Part shown: positions 1 through 4,969 of the stretch, one piece after another
Layout: every line of letters begins with the position of its first letter
Numbering within the stretch: the stretch's first letter is position 1
Assembly: GCA_900771955.1 (NCBI GenBank)
Contig: CAAGPW010000090.1
Span: 1 to 5,136 of the forward strand
Source of the DNA: Lachnospiraceae bacterium
GTDB taxonomy: Bacteria; Bacillota; Clostridia; Lachnospirales; Lachnospiraceae
Length of the DNA stretch: 5,136 nucleotides
Direction of reading: 5' to 3'
Position numbers and translations under genes: made by a program
Notes under the pieces: generated by a model
The model's database searches: none
What the model was told of the DNA's origin: nothing
What the model saw: only the letters and a program-made list of their open reading frames with translations

Positions 1-1
1 A

Positions 2-475
2 TCCATGGAGTCAGTTGCTTCCTGGCAGGGCATAAAAGCCATTGCGGCCGGAAACAGCGCTCTGGGCGCCTTGCGGGAGGACGGGAGCTTTTTGTGTACT
101 ATGGCCTCTCAACCGCATTCGGAATGGAAGGGGCTTACGGGCATGGCCCTGAATTTGGGATGGAGCGCCGGGCTTACCAATGAAGGCACAGTGCTTTGCG
201 AGCAGTATGATCTTTCCGAATGGAAGAACATTCTGGCTTTGTACAGTTCCGAAACCCTGTTGGCAGGCATTAAAAGCGACGGTACGCTGACCGTGCAGGC
301 ACTGCGGCCCTGGGTACAGACCTTGGCCGAAGAATTGGAAGCCCAAGTGCAGGTGCAGGCGCTGGCTCTTTCTGGCAGCTGGGCCTTGTGTGTCCATGAA
401 GACGGCAGTTTGACAGTGCTGGGAGATGGACCGGAGGCATGCACAGGTTGGCAACTGGGCCGTCAGGCGGGATAA
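2..475 (+). CDS. RCC1-like repeat protein, C-terminal part (5' end outside window)
   Basis: The frame is open to the left edge of the window, so this is probably the end of a longer gene; the ATG at 5 has no visible ribosome-binding site because too little sequence precedes it. The visible residues contain four spaced copies of a short motif of the form (A/G)-L/I-x-x-(D/E)-G-(S/T): ALREDGS, GLTNEGT, GIKSDGT and CVHEDGS. They are preceded by W-x-x-I/L and A-(A/G)-type segments. This spacing is typical of bacterial RCC1-like beta-propeller blades, which act as binding platforms rather than enzymes. No membrane anchor or catalytic motif is visible. The gene ends just before a hairpin terminator. 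The substrate or partner cannot be read from this fragment. The family call is from motif pattern only; other beta-propeller repeats are possible. Confidence 0.7.
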   Translation, partial: SMESVASWQGIKAIAAGNSALGALREDGSFLCTMASQPHSEWKGLTGMALNLGWSAGLTNEGTVLCEQYDLSEWKNILALYSSETLLAGIKSDGTLTVQALRPWVQTLAEELEAQVQVQALALSGSWALCVHEDGSLTVLGDGPEACTGWQLGRQAG

Positions 476-491
476 GCAATAAGATGCGGAC

Positions 492-524
492 AAAGGCTCT
501 TCCGTTTATACGGAGGAGCCTTTT
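492..524. terminator. Bidirectional rho-independent terminator between convergent genes
   Basis: A 13-base arm (492-504, AAAGGCTCTTCCG) pairs with 511-523 with one G-U type wobble, around a six-base loop TTTATA. The stem ends in TTTT on the plus strand, and A residues at 492-494 supply a short U run on the minus strand. It lies 16 bases after the RCC1-like gene and downstream of the convergent membrane-protein gene, so it can serve both. Confidence 0.85.
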
Positions 525-580
525 GCACAGGGAGAAGGGGACAGAGAAGAATGCCGGAAGCGTGAATCTGCAAAAAGGCG

Positions 581-1225
581 TTATTCCGGATGCCGGTCTT
601 CCGGGATCCCCGGGATCACCAGAGGACGGGCTACCCCGGGCATGGGCGGCGCTACCAGAAAGTCCTCCCCCTCAGGTTCGGGAGAAAGAGGCATATCCGG
701 ATCGACGGATGGTTCTTCCTCTTCTTCTTCTGCAGGGGCAGCAGGTCCCTCCGTCGGCAAAGGCTCTTCCCGGCCCAGAAGAAAGATCACACTGCCGAAT
801 GCACCCAGAGCGGTCAGGAGCACTGCCAGCAGCAGATCCCGGATATAGGCTCCGGCTACCGATGGTTCCTGAAAAAACAGGAATGCACCCTGCAGCGCCT
901 GCCAATAGGAAATGCGGTATTCTACAAGCCCTTTGGCATACCAGTCGGCAAAGGATTCATACACATCCCGGCTCAGACACAGATACCAGGCCGCCAGCAG
1001 CCAGAGCAGTGTGGTTCCTGCCGCTGCGGCCACGCCAAACCCGCTGCTCTTTTTTCCCAGAAGCTTATAACCCCACAGGCCCAGAAGTATCCCGGTCAGC
1101 CCGCCCAGGGCACTCCAGAAGGCGAAAGGATACAGGAGTATATACAGCATCCCTCCTCCCAGAGAAAAGATGGCAGCGCCCAGCAGGCCGGGCCAGCGGT
1201 GTTCGATGATCGGTACCTGTTCCAT
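581..1225 (-). CDS. Putative membrane protein with four predicted helices and an acidic C-terminal tail
   Basis: The protein is 214 aa from the ATG at 1225. This start is preferred over upstream in-frame starts because AGGAGG (plus-strand CCTCCT at 1234-1239) sits eight bases upstream and a promoter lies just beyond. Hydrophobic segments at about residues 12-31, 34-56, 63-84 and 128-151 look like membrane helices. Between the third and fourth is an aromatic, moderately polar stretch (about 85-121). The tail after residue 152 is rich in Pro and Glu, with a run of six Glu near 167-171, and looks disordered. No catalytic motif or named family is recognised. It is divergent from the dCMP deaminase gene and convergent with the RCC1-like gene, so it is probably a single-gene unit. 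The antisense strand is also open, a consequence of high GC content, and is not regarded as coding. Confidence 0.8.
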   Translation of the reverse strand: MEQVPIIEHRWPGLLGAAIFSLGGGMLYILLYPFAFWSALGGLTGILLGLWGYKLLGKKSSGFGVAAAAGTTLLWLLAAWYLCLSRDVYESFADWYAKGLVEYRISYWQALQGAFLFFQEPSVAGAYIRDLLLAVLLTALGAFGSVIFLLGREEPLPTEGPAAPAEEEEEEPSVDPDMPLSPEPEGEDFLVAPPMPGVARPLVIPGIPEDRHPE

Positions 1226-1233
1226 GGAAAATA

Positions 1234-1239
1234 CCTCCT
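1234..1239 (-). promoter_or_regulatory. Ribosome-binding site fixing the membrane-protein start
   Basis: AGGAGG on the minus strand, eight bases before the ATG at 1225. Longer frames starting upstream overlap the promoter and have no comparable site. Confidence 0.85.
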
Positions 1240-1259
1240 GCAAAATTGACTTTGTCTTC

Positions 1260-1287
1260 ATTAAAGCATATCGGGGCGGAGGGTCAA
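1260..1287 (-). promoter_or_regulatory. Sigma-A type promoter for the membrane-protein gene
   Basis: On the minus strand, TTGACC (plus 1282-1287) and TTTAAT (plus 1260-1265) are separated by 16 bases. They match the -35 and -10 consensus at five of six positions each. The site lies about 35 bases upstream of the start codon. Confidence 0.6.
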
Positions 1288-1310
1288 GGCGGTAAAAAAG
1301 GCGAGAGGGG

Positions 1311-1339
1311 TTGACGAATCGCCCTTTCCCTGCGAAAAT
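1311..1339 (+). promoter_or_regulatory. Putative sigma-A type promoter for the dCMP deaminase gene
   Basis: TTGACG at 1311-1316 and GAAAAT at 1334-1339 are separated by 17 bases. The -35 is good and the -10 is weak (four of six). It is arranged back to back with the minus-strand promoter, leaving 23 bases between the two -35 boxes. Confidence 0.5.
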
Positions 1340-1361
1340 AAAAGAAAAACCGGAGGTGCCC

Positions 1362-1805
1362 ATGGAACGGGTCAGCAAAAAGGACTATTATCTGGATATC
1401 GCCGCCGCCGTGGCCAAACGCTCCACCTGTCTGCGGCGGCAGTACGGGGCCGTTATCGTTAAGAACGATGAGATCGTGGCTACCGGCTACAACGGCGCTC
1501 CCCGTGGGGAGGATAACTGCTGCGATGTAGGCGTTTGCTGGCGGGAGGCCCATGGCATACCCCATGGAGAGCAGTATGAAAAATGCGTGGCCGTTCATGC
1601 AGAATGCAATGCCATTATCTCTGCCAGCCGCAACGAGATGCTGGGCTCCACCCTGTATCTTTTTGGCTTTGAGAACGGAAAGAAATTGACCACGCCTCAG
1701 CCCTGCCTGATCTGCTCCAGACTGATCAAAAATGCCGGGATCGAAAAAGTCGTTACCGCCGGGGAAGAGCTTCCTTTCAACTTTGCACCGGAAGAAAAGA
1801 AGTAA
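1362..1805 (+). CDS. Deoxycytidylate (dCMP) deaminase
   Basis: Complete 147-aa cytosolic zinc enzyme, predicted to convert dCMP to dUMP and so feed dTMP synthesis. The catalytic zinc site of the cytidine/deoxycytidylate deaminase fold is intact: HAECNAI (His79, proton-shuttling Glu81) and PQPCLIC (Cys115 and Cys118). The substrate-side segment RRQYGAVIVKNDEIVATGYN (residues 25-44) followed by GAPRG and a cysteine-rich CCDVGVC stretch is characteristic of dCMP deaminases rather than tRNA adenosine deaminases. Length fits the single-domain family, to which the competence-operon protein ComEB also belongs. The ATG at 1362 is chosen because GGAGG at 1352-1356 precedes it by five bases; an in-frame TTG at 1311 coincides with the promoter. 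No competence genes are nearby, so no comE symbol is given. Function as a housekeeping nucleotide enzyme is inferred from motifs. Confidence 0.93.
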   Translation: MERVSKKDYYLDIAAAVAKRSTCLRRQYGAVIVKNDEIVATGYNGAPRGEDNCCDVGVCWREAHGIPHGEQYEKCVAVHAECNAIISASRNEMLGSTLYLFGFENGKKLTTPQPCLICSRLIKNAGIEKVVTAGEELPFNFAPEEKK

Positions 1806-1832
1806 AAAGTGTGCGGAATTTGATTTTCCCTA

Positions 1833-1861
1833 TTGACTTTTCCGGAAAAGATGGCTACAAT
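1833..1861 (+). promoter_or_regulatory. Near-consensus promoter of tRNA-Arg
   Basis: TTGACT at 1833-1838 and TACAAT at 1856-1861 are separated by exactly 17 bases. The mature tRNA begins 20 bases after the -10. This is as expected for a strong stable-RNA promoter. The spacer contains a perfect 14-base palindrome (1837-1850). Confidence 0.85.
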
Positions 1862-1880
1862 AAATAAGCGTTCCGGGAAT

Positions 1881-1956
1881 GCGCCTGTAGCTCAGCGGAT
1901 AGAGTGCCCGGCTACGAACCGGTAGGTCGCAGGTTCGAATCCTGCCAGGCGCGCCA
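1881..1956 (+). tRNA. tRNA-Arg (anticodon ACG), CCA encoded
   Basis: The cloverleaf is complete. Acceptor arms GCGCCTG and CAGGCGC pair fully, followed by discriminator G and an encoded CCA. The D arm is GCTC/GAGT, the anticodon loop CTACGAA carries ACG, the variable loop is five bases, and the T arm is GCAGG-TTCGAAT-CCTGC. ACG (read as ICG after A34 deamination) decodes CGU, CGC and CGA. The top pair of the anticodon stem (27-43) is C against U, a mismatch; the other four pairs are G-C. It stands at the border of the AT-rich accessory segment. Confidence 0.97.
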
Positions 1957-1973
1957 TAATACTGACATTAGTT

Positions 1974-2017
1974 GGTATAAAAAGACTCACCCAATGTGGT
2001 GAGTCTTTTGTTATACC
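1974..2017 (+). terminator. Long hairpin terminator after tRNA-Arg
   Basis: The core stem AAAAGACTCACC (1980-1991) pairs with GGTGAGTCTTTT (1998-2009) around a six-base loop and ends in a T run. Outside it, GGTATAA at 1974-1980 and TTATACC at 2011-2017 are also complementary, extending the hairpin beyond the T run with a small asymmetry. The core alone suffices for rho-independent termination. The extension could make it function from the opposite side too. Confidence 0.88.
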
Positions 2018-2038
2018 TGCAAATATGCCGGAAATCGC

Positions 2039-2324
2039 TGCCTATTCGAGTTCGTTTTGCAGGAGTACACAAAACGGCTTGTAGACGTTTTTCTATGGCA
2101 GTAAAAAAGAAGAAATTGCAAAAGCATATCGAAAAATGCAGAATGATACGAAACCGAAAAGCTGGGTAGTGGATATATAGATGATACTGGCTCTATGTGC
2201 GCTTCATGTATGATGAAAATGATTGCGTTTCCCCAATGAGCATTTCACAAGAATGAGGTTGGTGTCATGAGAGCGGTTTGAAACCACTACGTTCGTTTTT
2301 CTGCCAGTGAGGGAATGTGCATGA
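2039..2324 (+). pseudogene. Multiply frameshifted small gene, possibly an immunity-type protein
   Basis: No single frame is open, but protein-like segments follow one another in changing frames: LFEFVLQEYTKRLVDVF (2039-2092), YGSKKEEIAKAYRKMQ through SWVVDI (2094-2177), DDTGS (from 2180), YVRFMYDENDCVSPMSISQE (2194-2253), NEVGVMRAV (2252-2278) and ETTTFVFLPVRECA (2280-2324, ending TGA). The junctions are explained by single-base or dinucleotide changes, for example an extra T in the T run at 2088-2092 and a repeated AT at 2173-2178. Joined, they give about 100 residues. Its stop overlaps the start of the next ORF as ATGA, the usual layout of a coupled operon pair. The 5' boundary is uncertain. 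The family is not recognised; the immunity role is suggested only by the Rhs neighbourhood. Confidence 0.6.
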
Positions 2325-2479
2325 AACTGTTGTCCAAAGAAGAGATAAGTACGGTTAAAGAATTCTTAGAAGTCCCTATTCTTGAATATGTCCTTGCGTA
2401 TAGTGACGGACAAATTGACCTTTTGGACTGTTATGAGGTGGCATTTACTTTTGCCAATGAGCTATTAAGAGGAAGGTAA
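2321..2479 (+). CDS. Small hypothetical protein, 52 aa
   Basis: The intact frame from ATG 2321 begins MKLLSKEEISTVKEFLEV and ends ELLRGR. GAGGG at 2309-2313 lies seven bases upstream; an in-frame ATG at 2315 is too close to that site. The start codon overlaps the stop of the preceding frameshifted gene (ATGA), pointing to former translational coupling. The product is acidic, predicted largely helical, with no signal peptide or membrane segment. It could be an independent small gene, or the last part of a larger decayed module. No family is recognised. Its intact state next to a heavily damaged neighbour suggests either recent decay of that neighbour or continued use. Confidence 0.6.
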   Translation: MKLLSKEEISTVKEFLEVPILEYVLAYSDGQIDLLDCYEVAFTFANELLRGR

Positions 2480-2485
2480 ATCTAA

Positions 2486-2539
2486 ATGCATCTTGGTATG
2501 TTTGACGCCAGCGTATGGGGAGGTATTGCACGTGATTAA
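2486..2539 (+). CDS. 17-aa ORF overlapping the next gene's start (possible leader peptide)
   Basis: ATG 2486 is preceded by GGAAGG (2471-2476) at nine bases and encodes MHLGMFDASVWGGIARD before TAA at 2537-2539. It overlaps the GTG start at 2532 of the 164-aa gene in another frame. Ribosomes ending here would sit on that gene's binding site and start, which would suit coupling. It may equally be the displaced original 5' end of the 164-aa gene after a frameshift. Confidence 0.3.
   Translation: MHLGMFDASVWGGIARD
2517..2523 (+). promoter_or_regulatory. Ribosome-binding site deciding the GTG start at 2532
   Basis: GGGGAGG lies eight bases before GTG 2532. It is the only good site in this stretch, and it lies inside the 17-aa ORF. 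Confidence 0.65.
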
Positions 2540-3026
2540 ATTTACAAAAAGCTTTTTATCCAATCCGGCGGAAATTTGGATTTCCGGTATTAAATGCAGC
2601 TTCAATAATATAGTTAAAATCTCAACTGTGTTTGACTTCAAATGGATTGCAGCGACGATTGATTCTGTAAAAGAAGGAAGTTCGCTGCTGACACTGGTGA
2701 AGGATCAAGGGGTGAAATACTTTGCAAAGCCCCGTTCAGCCGGTTTTGTAGAGCTATCTGTGGTTATACCATACCCCTTATTTGAAAATTTTTTGGACAA
2801 AGCAATTAAAGAAAATCCGGAAAATATATTTGTGTTCAATTTGCTTGATCCTGCAAACGATGTTCTGTGTTTGCAGCGGTCTTTTAAAGAATTGGTGACT
2901 ACCGGGATTACCGATGTGTTTATATCCATTTCTTTAGATGAAAATGCCTTGCTGATTTGTATGAATAAATCTTTGATTTTACCTCAGGAGGTGTTCAAGA
3001 GATTGAAGGAATTATGTTTTGACTAA
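2532..3026 (+). CDS. Hypothetical orphan protein, 164 aa, possible Rhs-associated immunity protein
   Basis: The GTG start at 2532 is chosen because GGGGAGG (2517-2523) precedes it by eight bases; upstream in-frame TTG codons (2493, 2526) lack a suitable site. The protein begins VIKFTKSFLSNPAEIW and alternates beta-like and helical stretches: a central SLLTLVKDQGVKYFAKP (residues 51-67), VELSVVIPYPLFENFLDKAI (73-92), an IFVFNLLDP strand (99-107) and VFISISLDE (129-137), then a C-terminal PQEVFKRLKEL helix (151-161). No signal peptide or membrane helix is seen, so it is probably cytosolic. I do not recognise the family. Size, cytosolic nature, AT-rich composition and position between Rhs-related remnants fit an immunity protein; that is inference from context. 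It is followed 14 bases later by the first structured repeat. Confidence 0.75.
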   Translation: MIKFTKSFLSNPAEIWISGIKCSFNNIVKISTVFDFKWIAATIDSVKEGSSLLTLVKDQGVKYFAKPRSAGFVELSVVIPYPLFENFLDKAIKENPENIFVFNLLDPANDVLCLQRSFKELVTTGITDVFISISLDENALLICMNKSLILPQEVFKRLKELCFD

Positions 3027-3040
3027 CATTATGTACAGTG

Positions 3041-3182
3041 CCAGCAAGCAGCACCTTTGGGGACAAAAGGCAGTTCGTAGGGAAGATCCTGCCCTTAAAG
3101 GTTTCAGGAGTACTCCTAATAAGATTTACCTTTGCGGTATCACAAAGGTAATGCTTGCTGGTACATAGCGGGTCATTTGCAA
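3041..3182 (+). repeat. Structured intergenic repeat, copy 1 (complete)
   Basis: About 142 bases, recurring in diverged form at 4223-4352. It is bounded by a perfect inverted pair, CCAGCAAGC (3041-3049) and GCTTGCTGG (3153-3161). Inside are an imperfect hairpin 3054-3070, a hairpin 3077-3081/3088-3092, the palindrome AGGAGTACTCCT (3106-3117) and a perfect nine-base hairpin TTACCTTTG/CAAAGGTAA (3126-3134/3143-3151). Blocks shared exactly with copy 2 include ACAAAAGGCAG, CCCTTAAAGGTTTCAG, CCTTTGCGGTATC and GGTACATAG. It could be a structured RNA, a small non-autonomous mobile element, or a recombination site. The strand is assigned by the neighbouring genes only. Confidence 0.8.
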
Positions 3183-3205
3183 TATATTGGAATCAAGTAT
3201 CTAAT
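3177..3205 (+). promoter_or_regulatory. Possible promoter for the 316-aa gene at the end of repeat copy 1
   Basis: TTGCAA (3177-3182) and TCTAAT (3200-3205) are 17 bases apart, with four and five of six consensus matches. They lie about 40 bases upstream of the start codon. The -35 falls in the last bases of the repeat, so the repeat may contribute to expression of the next gene. Confidence 0.35.
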
Positions 3206-3245
3206 GAGATTCTCTACTTGACAGGAAACTAAGGAGGTGAACCGA

Positions 3246-4196
3246 ATGGGAACGTGGGGGCCTAAATTATATCAGGATGATTTGGCTGAAGACATAAGAG
3301 ACTATTATAAAGAGCAATTACACAGAGGGAAAAAAGGCATTGAGATCACGAAGGAGCTATTAATTCAATATCAGATGGAAATAAATGATTTTGAAGAAGC
3401 TTCTGTGTTTTGGTTTGCGCTGGCAGATACGCAGTGGAATCTGGGAAGATTGGAAGACAAAGTTAAAGAAACAGCCCTCAAATACATTCTATCGGGGGAT
3501 GATCTGGAACGTTGGAAAATTGAAAACCCAAAGATGGCCAAAGCGAGAAAACAAACCATAGAAGAATTGAGACAGAAATTATTGTCCCCTCAACCAAATG
3601 AAAAGAAGGTAGCACAGTATAAAATCTATCGCTGCGAATGGAAATTCGGAGATGTCTTTGCCTATCGATTGGAAAGTGATTTGGCAAAAGAAAGAGGCCT
3701 ATATGGTCGGTATTTCTTGATCCAAAAGATTGATGAAGGTATATGGTATCCTGGGCACGTTGTACCAATTGTATATGTGAAAATAACCAGTGATACAAAT
3801 CTTCCATCAACTGTAGAAGAGTATAACAGATTGGAATATGTTCAGACATGGTTTACAAAGTATGAAGAACGCTTTTGGCCTATTGATATGAGGCATCCAC
3901 AAGAAGATATTGCTGAAAAATCTAAGATAAACTATCAAGTAGATGAATATGGGTTTTTACCGGAGTATAGGGTGAAATTGCTGAATACATCCAAAAGAGT
4001 CATTCCTACAAAATTGATCTATGTAGGTAACTTTGAGAATGCTATTCGTCCACAAAAAGAGTTTGTTCCCCATTTGAAAGAAAATGTTGGGTCTGTGTCA
4101 TGGAAACGATTCGACGAAACCTTTGAAACAAAAATGATAAAACTGTACTGTGGACACAATCTTCGAGAACTCAATATTTACACAAAAAACAATTAA
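3246..4196 (+). CDS. MGTWG-type (DUF4259-like) hypothetical protein, 316 aa
   Basis: The ATG at 3246 follows AGGAGG (3232-3237) by eight bases; the GTG at 3237 overlaps that site and is rejected. The N-terminus MGTWGPKLYQDDLAEDIRDY with FWFALADTQWNLGRLEDKVK (residues 55-74) resembles the start of DUF4259-type proteins, small domains of unknown function; this is from memory of the family. A charged helical linker (about 90-124) leads to a second region with alternating strands: KIYRCEWKFGDVFAYRL (126-142), GRYFLIQKIDEGIWYPGHVV (154-173), YGFLPEYRVKLLNTSKRVIP (235-254) and KLIYVGNF (256-263). No signal peptide or membrane helix is seen. The gene is intact and lies alone between the two repeat copies, in an Rhs-remnant setting, so an orphan immunity role is plausible but unproven. 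Two domains and 316 residues are large for a typical immunity protein. Confidence 0.88.
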   Translation: MGTWGPKLYQDDLAEDIRDYYKEQLHRGKKGIEITKELLIQYQMEINDFEEASVFWFALADTQWNLGRLEDKVKETALKYILSGDDLERWKIENPKMAKARKQTIEELRQKLLSPQPNEKKVAQYKIYRCEWKFGDVFAYRLESDLAKERGLYGRYFLIQKIDEGIWYPGHVVPIVYVKITSDTNLPSTVEEYNRLEYVQTWFTKYEERFWPIDMRHPQEDIAEKSKINYQVDEYGFLPEYRVKLLNTSKRVIPTKLIYVGNFENAIRPQKEFVPHLKENVGSVSWKRFDETFETKMIKLYCGHNLRELNIYTKNN

Positions 4197-4222
4197 CATT
4201 TTTACGGAATGAAAAGACTATA

Positions 4223-4352
4223 CCAGCAAGTATCACTTTTGAGGACAAAAGGCAGACTGCTGGGATGATCCCAAGCCCTTAAAGGTTTCAGAAGTACTCC
4301 AATAAGGTTTGCCTTTGCGGTATCTGCCGGTACATAGAAGATCACTTGTAAA
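4223..4352 (+). repeat. Structured intergenic repeat, copy 2 (internally shortened)
   Basis: This aligns over its whole length with 3041-3182. It lacks about 14 bases after CCTTTGCGGTATC, so the 3' arm of the last hairpin is lost. It begins CCAGCAAG and closes with TGCCGGT, an imperfect match to the left end. It retains a perfect hairpin CTTTTG-AGGA-CAAAAG (4236-4251) and GCTGGGA/TCCCAAGC (4259-4265/4269-4276). Its right end abuts directly the first recognisable Rhs codons at about 4351. Confidence 0.8.
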
Positions 4353-4968
4353 CGGAATCCGTACGCAGAAGATAGTCAATGGAATAGCAACCAATTACAA
4401 CTACCACGGCTCCGCGCTGATCTCACAGGTCACAGGCAATGATACTTTACTATTCAGCTACGATGCGAGCGGCAATGTAGCGGCGGTCAATTACAACGGT
4501 ACGTATTACTACTATGTCCGCAATGGGCAAAACGATGTTATCCGTCTGATTGACGGTGATAACAATACCGTAGTAGAATATGCCTATGACAGCTGGGGCA
4601 GGCAAATCTCTTGCACTGGTTCGCTCGCAAGCACCTTGGGAACACAGAACCCGTTCCGGTACCGTGGGTATGTCTACGATGAGAAAACGGGGCTCTACTA
4701 TCTCCAGACACGATACTACGACCCAGAGGTCGGCAGGTTTATAAATGCCGATAGCTACATATCTATGGGGAAAGGCATCCTTGGGAATAATATATATGCG
4801 TATTGCGGGAACAACCCAATTATTCGTCATGATTTGCATTTGAGAAAGCAAAAAAGTGTAAGGGGGAGGTTTGGGAAAACAACTTGCATTTGCTTTTGCA
4901 TAAGCAGTAAAATCAATTTAAAAAACAGCATATTAAAGCTTCAGATAAAACAACAAAGGAGAAAGTAA
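4351..4968 (+). pseudogene. Truncated Rhs/YD-repeat core, toxin tip missing or scrambled
   Basis: The frame is open, but only the end of an Rhs protein is present; the thousand or more residues expected upstream are absent and the frame emerges directly from repeat copy 2 with no ribosome-binding site. YD-type repeats are visible (FSYDASGNVAAVNYN, EYAYDSWGR). They are followed by the conserved core that closes the Rhs shell: FRYRGYVYDEKTGLYYLQ, then TRYYDPEVGRFINADSY, and YAYCGNNPI. In intact homologues this is followed by an N-x-x-DPTG-like motif and a variable toxin. Here it breaks after NNPI into about 47 basic, low-complexity residues resembling no domain I know, ending one base before the next gene. 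In live systems Rhs shells encapsulate and deliver C-terminal toxins between cells. This fragment is probably an inactive remnant or a recombination donor. Confidence 0.85.
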
Positions 4969-4969
4969 C

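Noticed and set aside
439..1209. Long open frames on the plus strand, antisense to the membrane-protein gene
   Set aside because: They are Pro/Arg/Ser-rich products without domains or binding sites. The minus-strand gene has helices, an AGGAGG site and a promoter, and high GC content opens antisense frames.
1226..1378. Upstream in-frame start for the membrane protein, extending it by 51 residues
   Set aside because: The extension crosses its own promoter and the deaminase promoter and has no ribosome-binding site, whereas the ATG at 1225 has an ideal one.
3218..3223. Perfect TTGACA just before the 316-aa gene
   Set aside because: A -10 box at the proper distance would fall on the start codon, where no TATAAT-like sequence exists. 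The TTGCAA/TCTAAT pair slightly upstream is a better candidate.
3478..3849. Minus-strand open frame within the 316-aa gene
   Set aside because: It has no binding site or recognisable motif and is fully contained in a convincing plus-strand gene.
4309..4350. TTG start at 4309 for the Rhs frame
   Set aside because: It lies inside the repeat with no binding site, and the residues it adds are not Rhs-like. The frame is best seen as a truncated remnant entered from the repeat.
3041..4352. Two-unit CRISPR-like repeat
   Set aside because: The copies are about 1.2 kb apart, about 140 bases long and diverged, with genes between them. There is no regular spacer pattern and no cas gene.
4450..4851. 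Minus-strand open frame opposite the Rhs core
   Set aside because: The plus strand encodes a clear Rhs core with conserved motifs; the antisense product shows no family features.
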